Below, one piece after another: positions 7,894-16,926 of a stretch of DNA of 64,000 nt (the first letter of the stretch is position 1; each line of letters starts with the position of its first letter). This DNA comes from an uncultured Bacteroidales bacterium (lineage in GTDB: Bacteria > Bacteroidota > Bacteroidia > Bacteroidales > Bacteroidaceae), in the NCBI GenBank assembly GCA_902798615.1, contig CADBXL010000001.1, forward strand, positions 62,001-126,000, written 5' to 3'. The position numbers and the translations under genes are program-made. A model generated the notes under the pieces. It had not been told where the DNA came from and made no database searches. It saw nothing but the letters and a program-made list of their open reading frames with translations.

Positions 7894-7950
7894 GTGAAAG
7901 GTTGAAAGAATAAAAGTTTTAAGTTTTTAAGTTAAAGAGTTAAATAAAAG

Positions 7951-8970
7951 ATGAAAGCAATTCAGATTTCACACAATCAGGAACTGCAGATAATTGACTT
8001 GGAGAACCCACAGCAGCCACAGGCAGGTGAGGTCCTCCTCAAGTTGGTTTATGTAGGATTCTGCGGATCAGACATCAACACATTCATGGGCAGAAACACC
8101 ATGGCTCTTAATCCTGTCATTCCAGGTCACGAGGTAGGTGCCGTCATTGAAGCTGTTGGTGCTGGCGTTCCTGAGAATCTAAAGCCAGGAATGGTGGTTA
8201 CTTGCAATCCTTACACAAATTGCGGTAAGTGTGCTTCTTGCCGTAATGGCAGAGTGAATGCTTGTCAGCACAACGAAACCCTTGGCGTTCAGCGTAATGG
8301 TGCTATGCGTGAGTTCATCACCTTGCCTTGGCAGAAAATCATCCCTGCAGGCAATCTTGATCCTAAGACATGCGCCCTCATAGAACCTATGTCTGTAGGT
8401 TTCCACGCAGTAGATCGCGGTCAGGTAACTGATATTGACGTTGTTGTGGTTATCGGTTGTGGTATGGTTGGTATGGGTGCTATCGTCCGCGCGGTAACTC
8501 GTGGCGCTACCGTTATAGCTGCTGATATTGACGATGAGAAACTTGCTCTCGCCAAGGAAATGGGAGCTGCATATGCTATAAATACCATGACGGAAGATGT
8601 TCATCAGCGTCTTCAGGAGATAACAAACGGTTTTGGTCCAGACGTTATTATTGAGGCTGTAGGTAGTCCTATAACATACAATCTCGCAGTAAATGAGGTT
8701 GCTTTCACAGGTCGTGTGGTTTGTATCGGATACGCAAAATCTGAGGTAAGCTTCCAGACAAAGTATTTCGTTCAGAAGGAGCTCGATATCCGCGGTTCAC
8801 GTAATGCCAACCCAAGCGATTTCCGCGCTGTTATCCACTATCTTGAGCGTGGAACCTGCCCAACCGACAAGCTCATAACAAAGGTTGTGAAGCCAGAGGA
8901 ATGTCTTGAAACCATGCAATGGTGGAGCAAGAATCCAGGTAAGGTTTTCCGCATCCTCGTTGAAATGTAA
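7951..8970 (+). CDS. Zinc-dependent alcohol dehydrogenase (MDR family)
   Basis: A 339-residue medium-chain dehydrogenase. The catalytic zinc site is visible as Cys38 (VGFCGSD) and His60-Glu61 (PGHEVG); the structural zinc cysteines lie in CGKCASCRNGRVNAC; the NAD(P) Rossmann motif is GCGMVGMG. In the context of a lactonase and an aldose dehydrogenase it probably oxidises a hydroxyl of a deoxy-sugar acid, for example at the 2-keto-3-deoxyfuconate stage, but the exact substrate cannot be read from the sequence. It ends the operon: an intrinsic terminator follows at 9033-9063. Confidence 0.83.
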   Translation: MKAIQISHNQELQIIDLENPQQPQAGEVLLKLVYVGFCGSDINTFMGRNTMALNPVIPGHEVGAVIEAVGAGVPENLKPGMVVTCNPYTNCGKCASCRNGRVNACQHNETLGVQRNGAMREFITLPWQKIIPAGNLDPKTCALIEPMSVGFHAVDRGQVTDIDVVVVIGCGMVGMGAIVRAVTRGATVIAADIDDEKLALAKEMGAAYAINTMTEDVHQRLQEITNGFGPDVIIEAVGSPITYNLAVNEVAFTGRVVCIGYAKSEVSFQTKYFVQKELDIRGSRNANPSDFRAVIHYLERGTCPTDKLITKVVKPEECLETMQWWSKNPGKVFRILVEM

Positions 8971-9032
8971 TAACCTACAACAAATTCAAACGCAAGTACA
9001 AAGAGGTAACAAAACTATGCGCTATATAACAC

Positions 9033-9063
9033 AAAGAATCACCCCAAATGAGGTGATTCTTTT
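9033..9063. terminator. Intrinsic terminator between convergent genes
   Basis: AAAGAATCACC (9033-9043) pairs perfectly with GGTGATTCTTT (9052-9062) around an 8-base loop and runs into TTTT on the plus strand. It closes the alcohol dehydrogenase operon and could also act leftwards. Confidence 0.75.
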
Positions 9064-9065
9064 GT

Positions 9066-9113
9066 TTCGCAGCAAATCCGATGCAAGTCCGTAGTAAATC
9101 CCATGCAAATCCC
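9066..9113. repeat. Single-arm 11-bp periodic array (5 units)
   Basis: The core TTCG/TCCG/TCCG/TCCC/TCCC recurs at 9066, 9077, 9088, 9099 and 9110, exactly 11 bp apart, inside units such as GCAAATCCGAT and GCAAGTCCGTA. It starts immediately after the terminator hairpin. No opposed arm is seen. Confidence 0.8.
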
Positions 9114-9183
9114 ATCTTCCGCCCATTCTCTTATATGCAATATTTTCCGAAGGTCAAAGTGTCCATAAACAATTTATAATGAG

Positions 9184-9759
9184 TCAGGAGAACAAGAGTT
9201 TGTAGTATTCCGCCTTCTTTTCAATTTTCATGGGATAGGCTCGTGAACTACTTGGCATTCTCCACCAAGTACCCGTCCATAAATCAGAATTAATGCTAAC
9301 ATTCTCCCCTACCTTCGGGACTTTCACATCTATACCCTTGTTATTGAAATAGGCACAAATCTCTTCGCTTGCCTTTCCTCCAGTAGTAACTACGACCGAG
9401 CAAAAAGGCATTTGATGCAACAAATCAAAGACATCCGTAGGCTCAAGAATATCAAGGAAGTTATCATCAGCATTATCCTTTAAGCGGCAAACTTTTCTAG
9501 CTGTATCAAAAAACGCCATTCCTTTTTCTTTACAGAAAGACATAATACACTCTTTGTCAAAGCGTTTTTCATCTTTCATCTCAAAATAGTTCTTATCGTC
9601 AAAATGAATAAGTCCTTGAATTCTCCAGAAATCGTTTATCCAATTAGGGTAGAACCATTCCATGCTCCATCGGGCTTTCGGCGGAGGGAAACTGCCAAGA
9701 AATAGCATTCTACCATTCGTAGGCAAAAACGGTTGTAAAGGATGTTCTTCTATTGTCAC
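9184..9759 (-). CDS. Uracil-DNA glycosylase superfamily (Mug-like) protein
   Basis: A 191-residue protein with the features of the Mug/TDG-like branch of the uracil-DNA glycosylase fold: LFLGSFPPPKARW near the N-terminus, FYPNWINDFWRIQG, a central strand VVVTTGGKASEEI and the late SSSRAYP motif in the position of the DNA-intercalation loop. It probably removes uracil or a mismatched base from DNA. It is convergent with the alcohol dehydrogenase operon; the upstream spacer to rmuC contains AATTACA-type 7-bp repeats. Confidence 0.75.
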   Translation of the reverse strand: MTIEEHPLQPFLPTNGRMLFLGSFPPPKARWSMEWFYPNWINDFWRIQGLIHFDDKNYFEMKDEKRFDKECIMSFCKEKGMAFFDTARKVCRLKDNADDNFLDILEPTDVFDLLHQMPFCSVVVTTGGKASEEICAYFNNKGIDVKVPKVGENVSINSDLWTGTWWRMPSSSRAYPMKIEKKAEYYKLLFS

Positions 9760-9870
9760 GATGATAAATTAAGAATTTCAAATTACAAATTAGTAACGAG
9801 AGAAAAGTTGTATTATTGTATCTTTACCCATTACTGATAAATATTTTGAAATGAAAAACGCTGGAAATCC

Positions 9871-9901
9871 TTGTGTATTCCGAAGATTAATTGTAACTTT
9901 G
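9871..9901 (+). promoter_or_regulatory. Promoter of rmuC
   Basis: TTG at 9871 and TAACTTTG at 9894-9901 are separated by about 20 bases, matching the Bacteroidota pattern; the GTG start follows at 9939. Confidence 0.55.
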
Positions 9902-9938
9902 CATCAAAAAGAAATTGAAATTGTAATTTGTAATTATT

Positions 9939-11366
9939 GTGGAAATAGTTTACATCATCATAGGATTGACTGTAGGATTCTTCATCGGATATCTCATAGC
10001 AAAAAACAAAAGCAATGAGATTATGGCTGCGCGTGATGTGGAAAAGACAAAGGCTGAGGGGCTTATGATTCAGTTGGATGATATAAGGAAACAACATTCA
10101 GAACAAATTGCAGAACTTAAAAATCAGTACGACAAACAGATAGCTGGCATTATGAACCAAAATGCCTTGCAGACAAACGAACTGAAAGAGCAATATTCCC
10201 AACAAATTGAACAGCTCAAACAACAGCATACAAATCAGATAGAACAACTTAAGCAACAGCATAAAATTCAGCAAGGCCAGCAGATGGCTCTTCTGAAAGA
10301 ACAGATCAACACCACGTCCGAGAAAATACTTAAGGAGCGTTCTGAACAACTTTCACAACAGAACAAGGAGCAACTTAGCGCAATTCTCAATCCACTAAAG
10401 GAGGGAATCACACAGATGAAAGAAGCTGTAGAGAAAAGCGGTCGTGAACATTCTGAGACAATGGTGCGACTAGATGCCACAATCAAAACCAGCATTCAAC
10501 AGAGCAAGGAGGCAGGAGAGCGTGCAGACAAACTCGCTCAAGCACTTACAGGCGAGAACAAGACACAAGGTAACTTTGGAGAACTTCGTCTGAAGCAGCT
10601 ACTCGAGGATATGGGACTTGAAGAAGGACTGCAATTCGAAGAACAGATAACGATGAAGGATTCTGCCGGCAACACCATCTATGATGAAGAGGAAGGCAAG
10701 CGAATGATTCCTGACGTGATTCTGCATTTCCCAGACAAGCGCGATGTCATAATAGACTCCAAAATGTCGTTCAAGGCTTTTGAGGACTATCACAACGCAG
10801 AGACAGACGAACAGCGTCAAGAGGCCTTGACAAGACATATTGCGTCCGTTAGACAGCATGTAATAGAACTTTCGCGAAAGAATTATAGTGCATATATAAA
10901 GGAAGGTAGAGGAAAACTCGATTTTGTCCTTATGTATGTTTTCTCAGAAAGTGCACTTCAGTTAGCTCTTACCAACGCCCCTACCCTATGGAAAGAGGCT
11001 TATAACAAAGGAGTAATTATTACAGGCAGTCAGAATCTCTACACAATGCTCCGCGTTCTGGAGATGACTTGGAAACAGGTTCGGCAAATTGAGAATCAGG
11101 AAGAAATGATGAAGACTGCCAATATGATTGTGGATCGCGTACAGAGTTTCTATGAACGATTTCTGAAAGTTGAAGAGCAGTTTGATAAAACAAGGAAGGC
11201 TTTTACTGACCTCAAGACTGTGAGTGGACCTTCAGGACTGAGTATTGAGGTTGCTGCCACGAAATTGCTGAAATATGGCGCACAAGAGAATCCTAAACGG
11301 AAATACAAATTGAAGAAATCTGACGAAGATTTACGTCTATACGATGAATCTTATGAAGAGGAATAG
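9939..11366 (+). CDS. rmuC: DNA recombination protein RmuC homologue
   Basis: A 475-residue protein: an N-terminal membrane helix (about residues 3-21, IVYIIIGLTVGFFIGYLIA), a long glutamine-rich coiled coil (about 25-200) and the RmuC nuclease-like domain (about 200-440; TQGNFGELRLKQLLEDMGL, DVIIDSKMSFKAFEDY, DFVLMYVFSESAL). The family limits inversion and recombination at repeats in E. coli. The start is GTG at 9939; the first internal ATG would remove the membrane helix, so GTG is preferred. Confidence 0.88.
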   Translation: MEIVYIIIGLTVGFFIGYLIAKNKSNEIMAARDVEKTKAEGLMIQLDDIRKQHSEQIAELKNQYDKQIAGIMNQNALQTNELKEQYSQQIEQLKQQHTNQIEQLKQQHKIQQGQQMALLKEQINTTSEKILKERSEQLSQQNKEQLSAILNPLKEGITQMKEAVEKSGREHSETMVRLDATIKTSIQQSKEAGERADKLAQALTGENKTQGNFGELRLKQLLEDMGLEEGLQFEEQITMKDSAGNTIYDEEEGKRMIPDVILHFPDKRDVIIDSKMSFKAFEDYHNAETDEQRQEALTRHIASVRQHVIELSRKNYSAYIKEGRGKLDFVLMYVFSESALQLALTNAPTLWKEAYNKGVIITGSQNLYTMLRVLEMTWKQVRQIENQEEMMKTANMIVDRVQSFYERFLKVEEQFDKTRKAFTDLKTVSGPSGLSIEVAATKLLKYGAQENPKRKYKLKKSDEDLRLYDESYEEE

Positions 11367-11386
11367 AAAAAAATGCAGGCTTGGTA

Positions 11387-11427
11387 TTGTATATTCCGAG
11401 GATTTTTAGTACTTTTGCACTCGCAAA
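11387..11427 (+). promoter_or_regulatory. Promoter of the PurF-like gene, with a TTTGC dyad
   Basis: TTG (11387-11389) and TACTTTTG (11410-11417) are 20 bases apart. The -7 box runs into the small dyad TTTGCACTCGCAAA (11414-11427), which recurs identically at the tRNA-Thr promoter (22889-22902). The leader to the ATG is about 100 bases. Confidence 0.6.
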
Positions 11428-11525
11428 TTAAAGACGTACACCAGCCTTTATGACTGACACGTACTATTTGCATCATGCGCGCTCGTGCACTCGAAAAATT
11501 TTGAACACCTTATTAGATAACAAAA

Positions 11526-12974
11526 ATGGCTGGATTTTTTGGTGCCATAGGCACATCAAGCTGTACAACTGATGTGTTCTACGGAACAGACTACAACTCA
11601 CACCTTGGCACTCGTCGCGGTGGTATGGCAACATTCTCGGAAGAGAAAGGTTTCAAACGCAGCATCCATCATCTGGAAAATACGTATTTCCGCACCAAGT
11701 TTGAGAAGGAACTTGATGAATTTGAGGGTAATGCCGGCATAGGTATCATAAGCGACACAGATGCCCAGCCACTTCTCTTCAACTCTCACTTAGGTCGCTT
11801 CGCTATCTGTACTGTAGCAAAGGTTAACAATATGGAGCAGATTGCAGATGCACTTCTTGAGCAGAATATGCACCTCTCCGAATTCTCTTCTGGCAAGATA
11901 AACCAGACGGAGCTTGTTGGCCTTCTTATTGTAAAGGGAAAGAATTTCGTTGACGGCATAGAGAATGTATTCCGCGAAGTAAAAGGATCTTGTACTATGC
12001 TTCTTCTCACGGAAAACGGCATAATTGCAGCACGCGACTCTTGGGGACGTACACCTATCATTATAGGAAAGAAAGATGGAGCATGGGCTGTAAGTTCAGA
12101 ATCAACAGCCTTTCCAAATCTCGGTTATGAAACAGAACGCTTCCTTGGTCCTGGAGAGATTGTACGCATAACAGCCAACGGCATAGAGCAATTGCGTAAG
12201 CCTAACAAGAAGATGCAGATTTGCTCTTTCCTTTGGGTTTACTATGGCTTCCCAACATCAGACTATGAAAATCGCAATACCGAAGATGTTCGCAATGCGA
12301 CCGGTTACGCAATGGGTAAGGAGGATGACACACAAGTGGATTGCGCTTGTGGTATTCCAGATTCAGGTATCGGCATGGCAATAGGTTACGCAGCAGGTCA
12401 TGGATGTCCATATATGCGTGCTATTAGCAAATACACTCCAACCTGGCCACGTTCGTTCACACCTTCCAACCAGAATATGCGTAACCTTGTGGCTAAGATG
12501 AAGCTCATTCAGAACAAGTCTGTACTCAAGGACAAGAAGGTCCTTTTCTGTGATGATAGTATCGTTCGCGGTACCCAGCTAAGAGACAATACCAAATGTC
12601 TTTTCGAATCAGGAGCCAAGGAAGTACATATGCGCATTGCATGTCCTCCATTGGTTTACGGCTGTCAGTTCATCAACTTCACATCTTCAAAAAGTGAGAT
12701 GGAATTGATAACACGTCGCATCATTGCAGAACTCGAAGGAGAAGAAAAGGCACAGGATCCTGAAATCCTCAAGATTTACGCAACAACAGATTCACCTCAG
12801 TACAAGAAAATGGTTAGTATCATTCAGGATCGTTTCGGGCTTACTTCATTGAAGTTCACAAAGTTAGAAACTCTCATTGGTGCAATCGGACTTCCCAAGG
12901 ATATGATTTGCACCCATTGTTTTGATGGTAGCAGCCAATACACACTTGAAGAGACAAATCTCGATAATGAATGA
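11526..12974 (+). CDS. PurF-like amidophosphoribosyltransferase with a degenerate glutaminase site
   Basis: A 482-residue two-domain protein. The phosphoribosyltransferase half is intact, with the PRPP motif VLFCDDSIVRGT at about 339-350 and SKYTPTWPRSFTPSNQNMR before it. The N-terminal glutaminase half keeps its overall shape, but the catalytic N-terminal Cys is Ala2 (MAGFFGAIG against canonical CG[IV]FG), the HxRYxT stretch is replaced by IISDTDA (after GIG) and the AHNG stretch by ICTVAKV. It may use free ammonia, take its partner's ammonia, or have another role. Bacteroidota genomes often carry such a paralogue; a canonical PurF is not in this window. A strong hairpin follows at 12991-13025. 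Confidence 0.82.
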   Translation: MAGFFGAIGTSSCTTDVFYGTDYNSHLGTRRGGMATFSEEKGFKRSIHHLENTYFRTKFEKELDEFEGNAGIGIISDTDAQPLLFNSHLGRFAICTVAKVNNMEQIADALLEQNMHLSEFSSGKINQTELVGLLIVKGKNFVDGIENVFREVKGSCTMLLLTENGIIAARDSWGRTPIIIGKKDGAWAVSSESTAFPNLGYETERFLGPGEIVRITANGIEQLRKPNKKMQICSFLWVYYGFPTSDYENRNTEDVRNATGYAMGKEDDTQVDCACGIPDSGIGMAIGYAAGHGCPYMRAISKYTPTWPRSFTPSNQNMRNLVAKMKLIQNKSVLKDKKVLFCDDSIVRGTQLRDNTKCLFESGAKEVHMRIACPPLVYGCQFINFTSSKSEMELITRRIIAELEGEEKAQDPEILKIYATTDSPQYKKMVSIIQDRFGLTSLKFTKLETLIGAIGLPKDMICTHCFDGSSQYTLEETNLDNE

Positions 12975-12990
12975 ATATATTTTGATACAC

Positions 12991-13025
12991 AAAAAGAGCG
13001 AACAATTGAATTGTTCGCTCTTTTT
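12991..13025. terminator. Bidirectional intrinsic terminator (PurF-like gene and tmRNA)
   Basis: AAAAAGAGCGAACAATT (12991-13007) is perfectly complementary to 13009-13025, giving a long stem with A-tract and T-tract at its two ends. It stands between the PurF-like gene (plus) and the tmRNA 3' end (minus) and suits both. Confidence 0.8.
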
Positions 13026-13033
13026 CGTTCAAG

Positions 13034-13428
13034 TGGAGCTGGAGGGATTCGAACCCTCGTCCAAACGGGGAAACCATACGCTTTCTACATGCTTATCTTG
13101 GCCTTCATTTTCGTGCAACAGCAAGACCCAAGCCACCAATTGTTGCCTTATTCTCTAAAATTTCATCAACGACACGAGACAAGCCGCTAACTATCCCTGA
13201 TATTATTGCACCGCATTTACCAGTCAGCCTCAAGGATAGGGCTCTGAGCGATGTCCCGTTCCCTCGCCTAGCAAGGGAATAAAGCTAATCTACTATACTT
13301 CGATTAAGCAGCGAGAGCGTAGTTGTTTTCGCCAATTAAATTGTTGACCGAAGTGATTATAGAGTTCACAGCCGTTACTCTGCATGCTTACGTACCATCT
13401 CATCCCGCTGTCAAATCCAGTCAGCCCC
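13034..13428 (-). ncRNA. ssrA: tmRNA (transfer-messenger RNA)
   Basis: Minus-strand RNA of about 395 nt. The 5' end GGGGCTGACTGGATTTGACAG and the 3' end TTCGAATCCCTCCAGCTCCA form the tRNA-Ala-like acceptor and T-arm. The tag reading frame runs from 13333 to 13304 and encodes GENNYALAA followed by TAA, the tag type usual in Bacteroidota. It rescues stalled ribosomes with SmpB. CCA is not encoded. The termini are set from the acceptor pairing and may be off by a base or two. Confidence 0.93.
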
Positions 13429-13567
13429 GAAAAAGGAGATAAATCCCTAATAGTACATAAAAACGGTACAAAGGTACATATTTTCTATGACATTCACAAA
13501 CTTTTCTGTAAATTTTACCAATATCATTCTTATAATATCATCCACAGATGAATTTCAAGCCCCATTA

Positions 13568-13599
13568 TTTGCACATATTAGTTTTTTTTATTAATTTTG
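13568..13599 (+). promoter_or_regulatory. Promoter of the wza-wzc-cpsB operon
   Basis: TTTG at 13568-13571 and TAATTTTG at 13592-13599 are separated by 20 bases, a near-perfect Bacteroidota promoter. The ATG follows at 13621, giving a very short leader of about 15 bases. Confidence 0.7.
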
Positions 13600-13620
13600 C
13601 CACCTAAGAATTATTGAATT

Positions 13621-14409
13621 ATGAAAAAATACCTCCAGATACTATTATTCGGACTGCTCATGGTTTCATGTGGCACGCCTCAAGATATTGCATATTTCCA
13701 AGATAGGCAACCAGGAACATCAGCCCCAGCAATCATTAGGAACTCAACACCATTTAAGGTTCGTCCTGGTGATCGTGTAAGCATATATGTCAAGTCGCGA
13801 AATGAGAAATTGTCACAGCAATTTAACATGTATAGTGGCAATAATATGAGCGGCATGGGATTGAGTAGTGGGCAAAGCGGATATTTGGTTGATGAAAACG
13901 GCGAAATAGATTTTCCTGTCCTCGGAAAGCTGAAACTTGCAGGTCTGGATCGCAAGGAAATCACGGACTCTATCACAAATATACTACGCAATAGCAAACT
14001 TGTAGATGATGCTATTGTGAAAGTTGAATACACAGGTCTATATGTCACTATTCTTGGAGAAGGTGGTGGCAAACGCATCAACATTGATAAAGACCGTCTA
14101 ACGTTCTTTGAACTTCTAGCCCAAATTGGCGACCTCAATATAGATGCTCTTCGCAAGAACATACTTGTAATACGTGAAGAAGACGGTGTTCGCAGTCAGT
14201 TTGAGATTGATCTCACAAAGATGCAGAATGTATATGATTCTCCTGCATACTATGTGCATCAGAATGACATAGTATATATTGAGCCGAATGATAAGACAAA
14301 ACGTAACTCAACAGTTAACGGAAATCTCTTCCAAACATGGGGATTCTGGACAGGACTTACCGGTCTTGGTATGACCATTTACTCAATCATAAACCTATTT
14401 GCCAAGTAA
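13621..14409 (+). CDS. wza: Polysaccharide export outer-membrane lipoprotein (Wza family)
   Basis: A 262-residue protein with a lipoprotein signal (MKKYLQILLFGLLMVSCG, lipidated Cys17), a polysaccharide-export domain (about 45-140; FKVRPGDRVSIYVKSRNEKL and YLVDENGEIDFPVLGKLKLAGL), an SLBB-like repeat (about 143-225) and a C-terminal hydrophobic helix (TGLTGLGMTIYSIINLFA). It would form the outer-membrane channel for exopolysaccharide together with the Wzc-like kinase encoded 3 bases downstream. The family usually has about 260-380 residues. This operon is separated from the large glycosyltransferase block by 5.5 kb and runs the other way. Confidence 0.88.
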   Translation: MKKYLQILLFGLLMVSCGTPQDIAYFQDRQPGTSAPAIIRNSTPFKVRPGDRVSIYVKSRNEKLSQQFNMYSGNNMSGMGLSSGQSGYLVDENGEIDFPVLGKLKLAGLDRKEITDSITNILRNSKLVDDAIVKVEYTGLYVTILGEGGGKRINIDKDRLTFFELLAQIGDLNIDALRKNILVIREEDGVRSQFEIDLTKMQNVYDSPAYYVHQNDIVYIEPNDKTKRNSTVNGNLFQTWGFWTGLTGLGMTIYSIINLFAK

Positions 14410-14412
14410 ACT

Positions 14413-16923
14413 ATGAAAAAAGCTCAAAATAAAGCAAAACAAATGCTCAACGAGCAGGAAGGAGGTAGTAGCTTCGACTTTTCTGCCATTCCAGGCTTGT
14501 GTATTAGCAACTGGTTTTGGTTTGTCCTCTGTGTTACAATAACATGTTCTGCTGCATTTGTATACCTACGAATTACGCAGCCTATATATGTACGTAGCGC
14601 TTCCCTTGTTGTTAAAGATTCCAAAGAAGGAGAAGCTATAGACAATGTCTTTACAAAGTTCAGAAATGGAAAGAGCATAATGCCCAATACATCACTGAAC
14701 AATGAGATTATAGCTTTCCGTAAGAAAGATCTTATGGAACAAGTGGTAAAGCAATTAAGACTTGACACAAAATACGAAGTAAGAGGACACTTGCGTAGTA
14801 CAACTCTATATGGCTCAAGTCTGCCAATCATAGCTCATTTTTCTTCAGACAGAATCAATACAGAATTTGATGTAGATATCAAGAATGACAAAGAATTTAT
14901 TCTGAAATGGGATAAAGAACATAGTGCAGGTCACGGAAAGCTCAAATATAAAGGTGAATTCGAAAAGCCTATAAAAACTCCTTTTGGTTATATAACAATT
15001 GCAAGATCCAATATATTTCACTGGCGTTCAAACAGTTATATTACAGTATCAAAAAGCAGCGTTGATAGAGCAACTCAATACTTTCTCAGCAATTTATACG
15101 TTGCAAACACAGACGAAAGATCATCAGTCATTGATCTTTCCCTGACAGATGTAAACATAGAACGAGCTGACGACGTTCTTAACACTCTTATCGCAGTCTA
15201 TAATAAACAATGGGTAGAAGATCGTAATAAAATCATTAAATCCACGAACCAATTTATTGAAGCTCGTCTTGTAGATCTTGAGAAGGAACTTGGTGATGTC
15301 GAGAATGAGATGAGTGATTATCAAATATCAAATCACACACTCAATCTGACGGATGAAGGTCAGCGCTATATGCAACGCTCATATCAATATGACGATCAAG
15401 GTTTGTCATTTGAGAACGAGCTTGCTCTCACTCAATATTTCCGCAACCATATCAACAAGATAAAAGACTACGACCACACTCTTCCTCTTAGTGCTGGTAT
15501 AAACAACCCTGCGCTCCAACAACAGGTAAATGAGTATAATGGTTTAGTACTTGAACGTAGTAATCTCATTTCTGCCTCCTCTGAATCCAACCCTATGGTT
15601 GGTGATGTCATAAAACAGATGGAGGTATTACGTAGAGGTATAATATCAACGCTCGACACTCATCTGGCAATGCTCAACACACAAGTCCAGATGTTGCATG
15701 CCAACAACCAACGTAATAACAAAGAAATAGATAAAGCCCCATCAAAGGCAAAGAAATATGTTGACATTGAGCGTCGTCGTAAGATTAAGGAACAACTGTT
15801 CACCTATCTCCTACAAACACGTGAGCAGAACAACCTTAACCAAACATTTGACGCATATAACACAAGAGTTCTTCAGCGCTCAAGCGGTTCTAGCCAGCAA
15901 GCATATCCGAACAACAAGAAGATATGGATGATTGCTCTCGGAATTGGTTTTGGCTTCCCATTTCTCATAATAGTACTTCGTGAATTCTTGAATACAAAGG
16001 TTCGTGGCCGCAAGGATATTGAGAATCTCCCTATTCCTTTTGTAGGCGAACTTCCACAACTTGAATTCCCTGATGAAGAAAGTACATCTTATGTCAAGAC
16101 TGTTTCTGAAAAGATTAAGAATCTCAAACGCAATAGTAGCGTAAATCGCAAGAAACGTATAAAGTCCAAGGCGCACATAGTAGTTAAGCAAGGAAGTCGT
16201 AATATCATCAACGAGGCATTCCGTGTACTTCGTACAAACGTTGAGTTCATGATAGGACAAAACAAAGACCTCAAGGTTATCATGACAACTTCCGCAAATC
16301 CAGGTTCTGGTAAGACCTTCATTAGTTACAACCTTGCAAAATGTATGTCACTCAAGGGAAAGAAGGTTTGCGCCATAGACCTTGACCTACGCCGTCGTTC
16401 ACTTTCTGACTACGTAGGCAAACCTGACCAAGGAGTTTCCGACTACATCAACGGAGCCGTTTCTGACTGGCATGATGTACTTGTCCCATGTGAAGAATCT
16501 GATACATTCTTCATACTTCCTGCTGGAACTCTGCCTCCAAACCCTGCAGAGATTATAAGTTACGATCGTTTCAATGAACTGATTAACGAGATTCGTGAAG
16601 AATTTGATTATGTATTCTTCGACTGTCCTCCTGTTGAGATTGTTGCAGATACAAGCATTCTAGCAAGACACGCAGACATCTCACTCTTCGTTATCCGTGT
16701 AGGACTTATGGAACTCGACTTCCTTCCTATCATCGAAGAGTATTACGATGACCAGCGTTTCAATAACATGGGTGTTATCCTCAATGGTACACTTACCGCC
16801 AATTCACGCTATGGATATCGTCGTTATGGCTATCGCTACGGATACGGCTATGGTTACGGTTATGGCGGCTACGGATACTATGGTAGTGGATATTCTGAAG
16901 GATATAGTAGTAAAGAGTTCTAA
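14413..16923 (+). CDS. wzc: Wzc-like polysaccharide copolymerase / bacterial tyrosine kinase
   Basis: An 836-residue fusion: an N-terminal Wzz domain with two membrane helices (about residues 33-54 and 497-517), a periplasmic coiled-coil region between, and a cytoplasmic BY-kinase domain with Walker A NPGSGKT, Walker A' CAIDLDLRRR and Walker B YVFFDCPP. The C-terminal tail is extremely tyrosine-rich (RYGYRRYGYRYGYGYGYG and on), the expected autophosphorylation cluster. It controls chain length and export with the Wza-like protein; the phosphatase that resets it is encoded 3 bases downstream. Confidence 0.9.
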   Translation: MKKAQNKAKQMLNEQEGGSSFDFSAIPGLCISNWFWFVLCVTITCSAAFVYLRITQPIYVRSASLVVKDSKEGEAIDNVFTKFRNGKSIMPNTSLNNEIIAFRKKDLMEQVVKQLRLDTKYEVRGHLRSTTLYGSSLPIIAHFSSDRINTEFDVDIKNDKEFILKWDKEHSAGHGKLKYKGEFEKPIKTPFGYITIARSNIFHWRSNSYITVSKSSVDRATQYFLSNLYVANTDERSSVIDLSLTDVNIERADDVLNTLIAVYNKQWVEDRNKIIKSTNQFIEARLVDLEKELGDVENEMSDYQISNHTLNLTDEGQRYMQRSYQYDDQGLSFENELALTQYFRNHINKIKDYDHTLPLSAGINNPALQQQVNEYNGLVLERSNLISASSESNPMVGDVIKQMEVLRRGIISTLDTHLAMLNTQVQMLHANNQRNNKEIDKAPSKAKKYVDIERRRKIKEQLFTYLLQTREQNNLNQTFDAYNTRVLQRSSGSSQQAYPNNKKIWMIALGIGFGFPFLIIVLREFLNTKVRGRKDIENLPIPFVGELPQLEFPDEESTSYVKTVSEKIKNLKRNSSVNRKKRIKSKAHIVVKQGSRNIINEAFRVLRTNVEFMIGQNKDLKVIMTTSANPGSGKTFISYNLAKCMSLKGKKVCAIDLDLRRRSLSDYVGKPDQGVSDYINGAVSDWHDVLVPCEESDTFFILPAGTLPPNPAEIISYDRFNELINEIREEFDYVFFDCPPVEIVADTSILARHADISLFVIRVGLMELDFLPIIEEYYDDQRFNNMGVILNGTLTANSRYGYRRYGYRYGYGYGYGYGGYGYYGSGYSEGYSSKEF

Positions 16924-16926
16924 ATT

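Noticed and set aside
7951..8970. Naming the zinc dehydrogenase as threonine dehydrogenase
   Set aside because: It stands in a sugar operon and the MDR family is too broad for this call.
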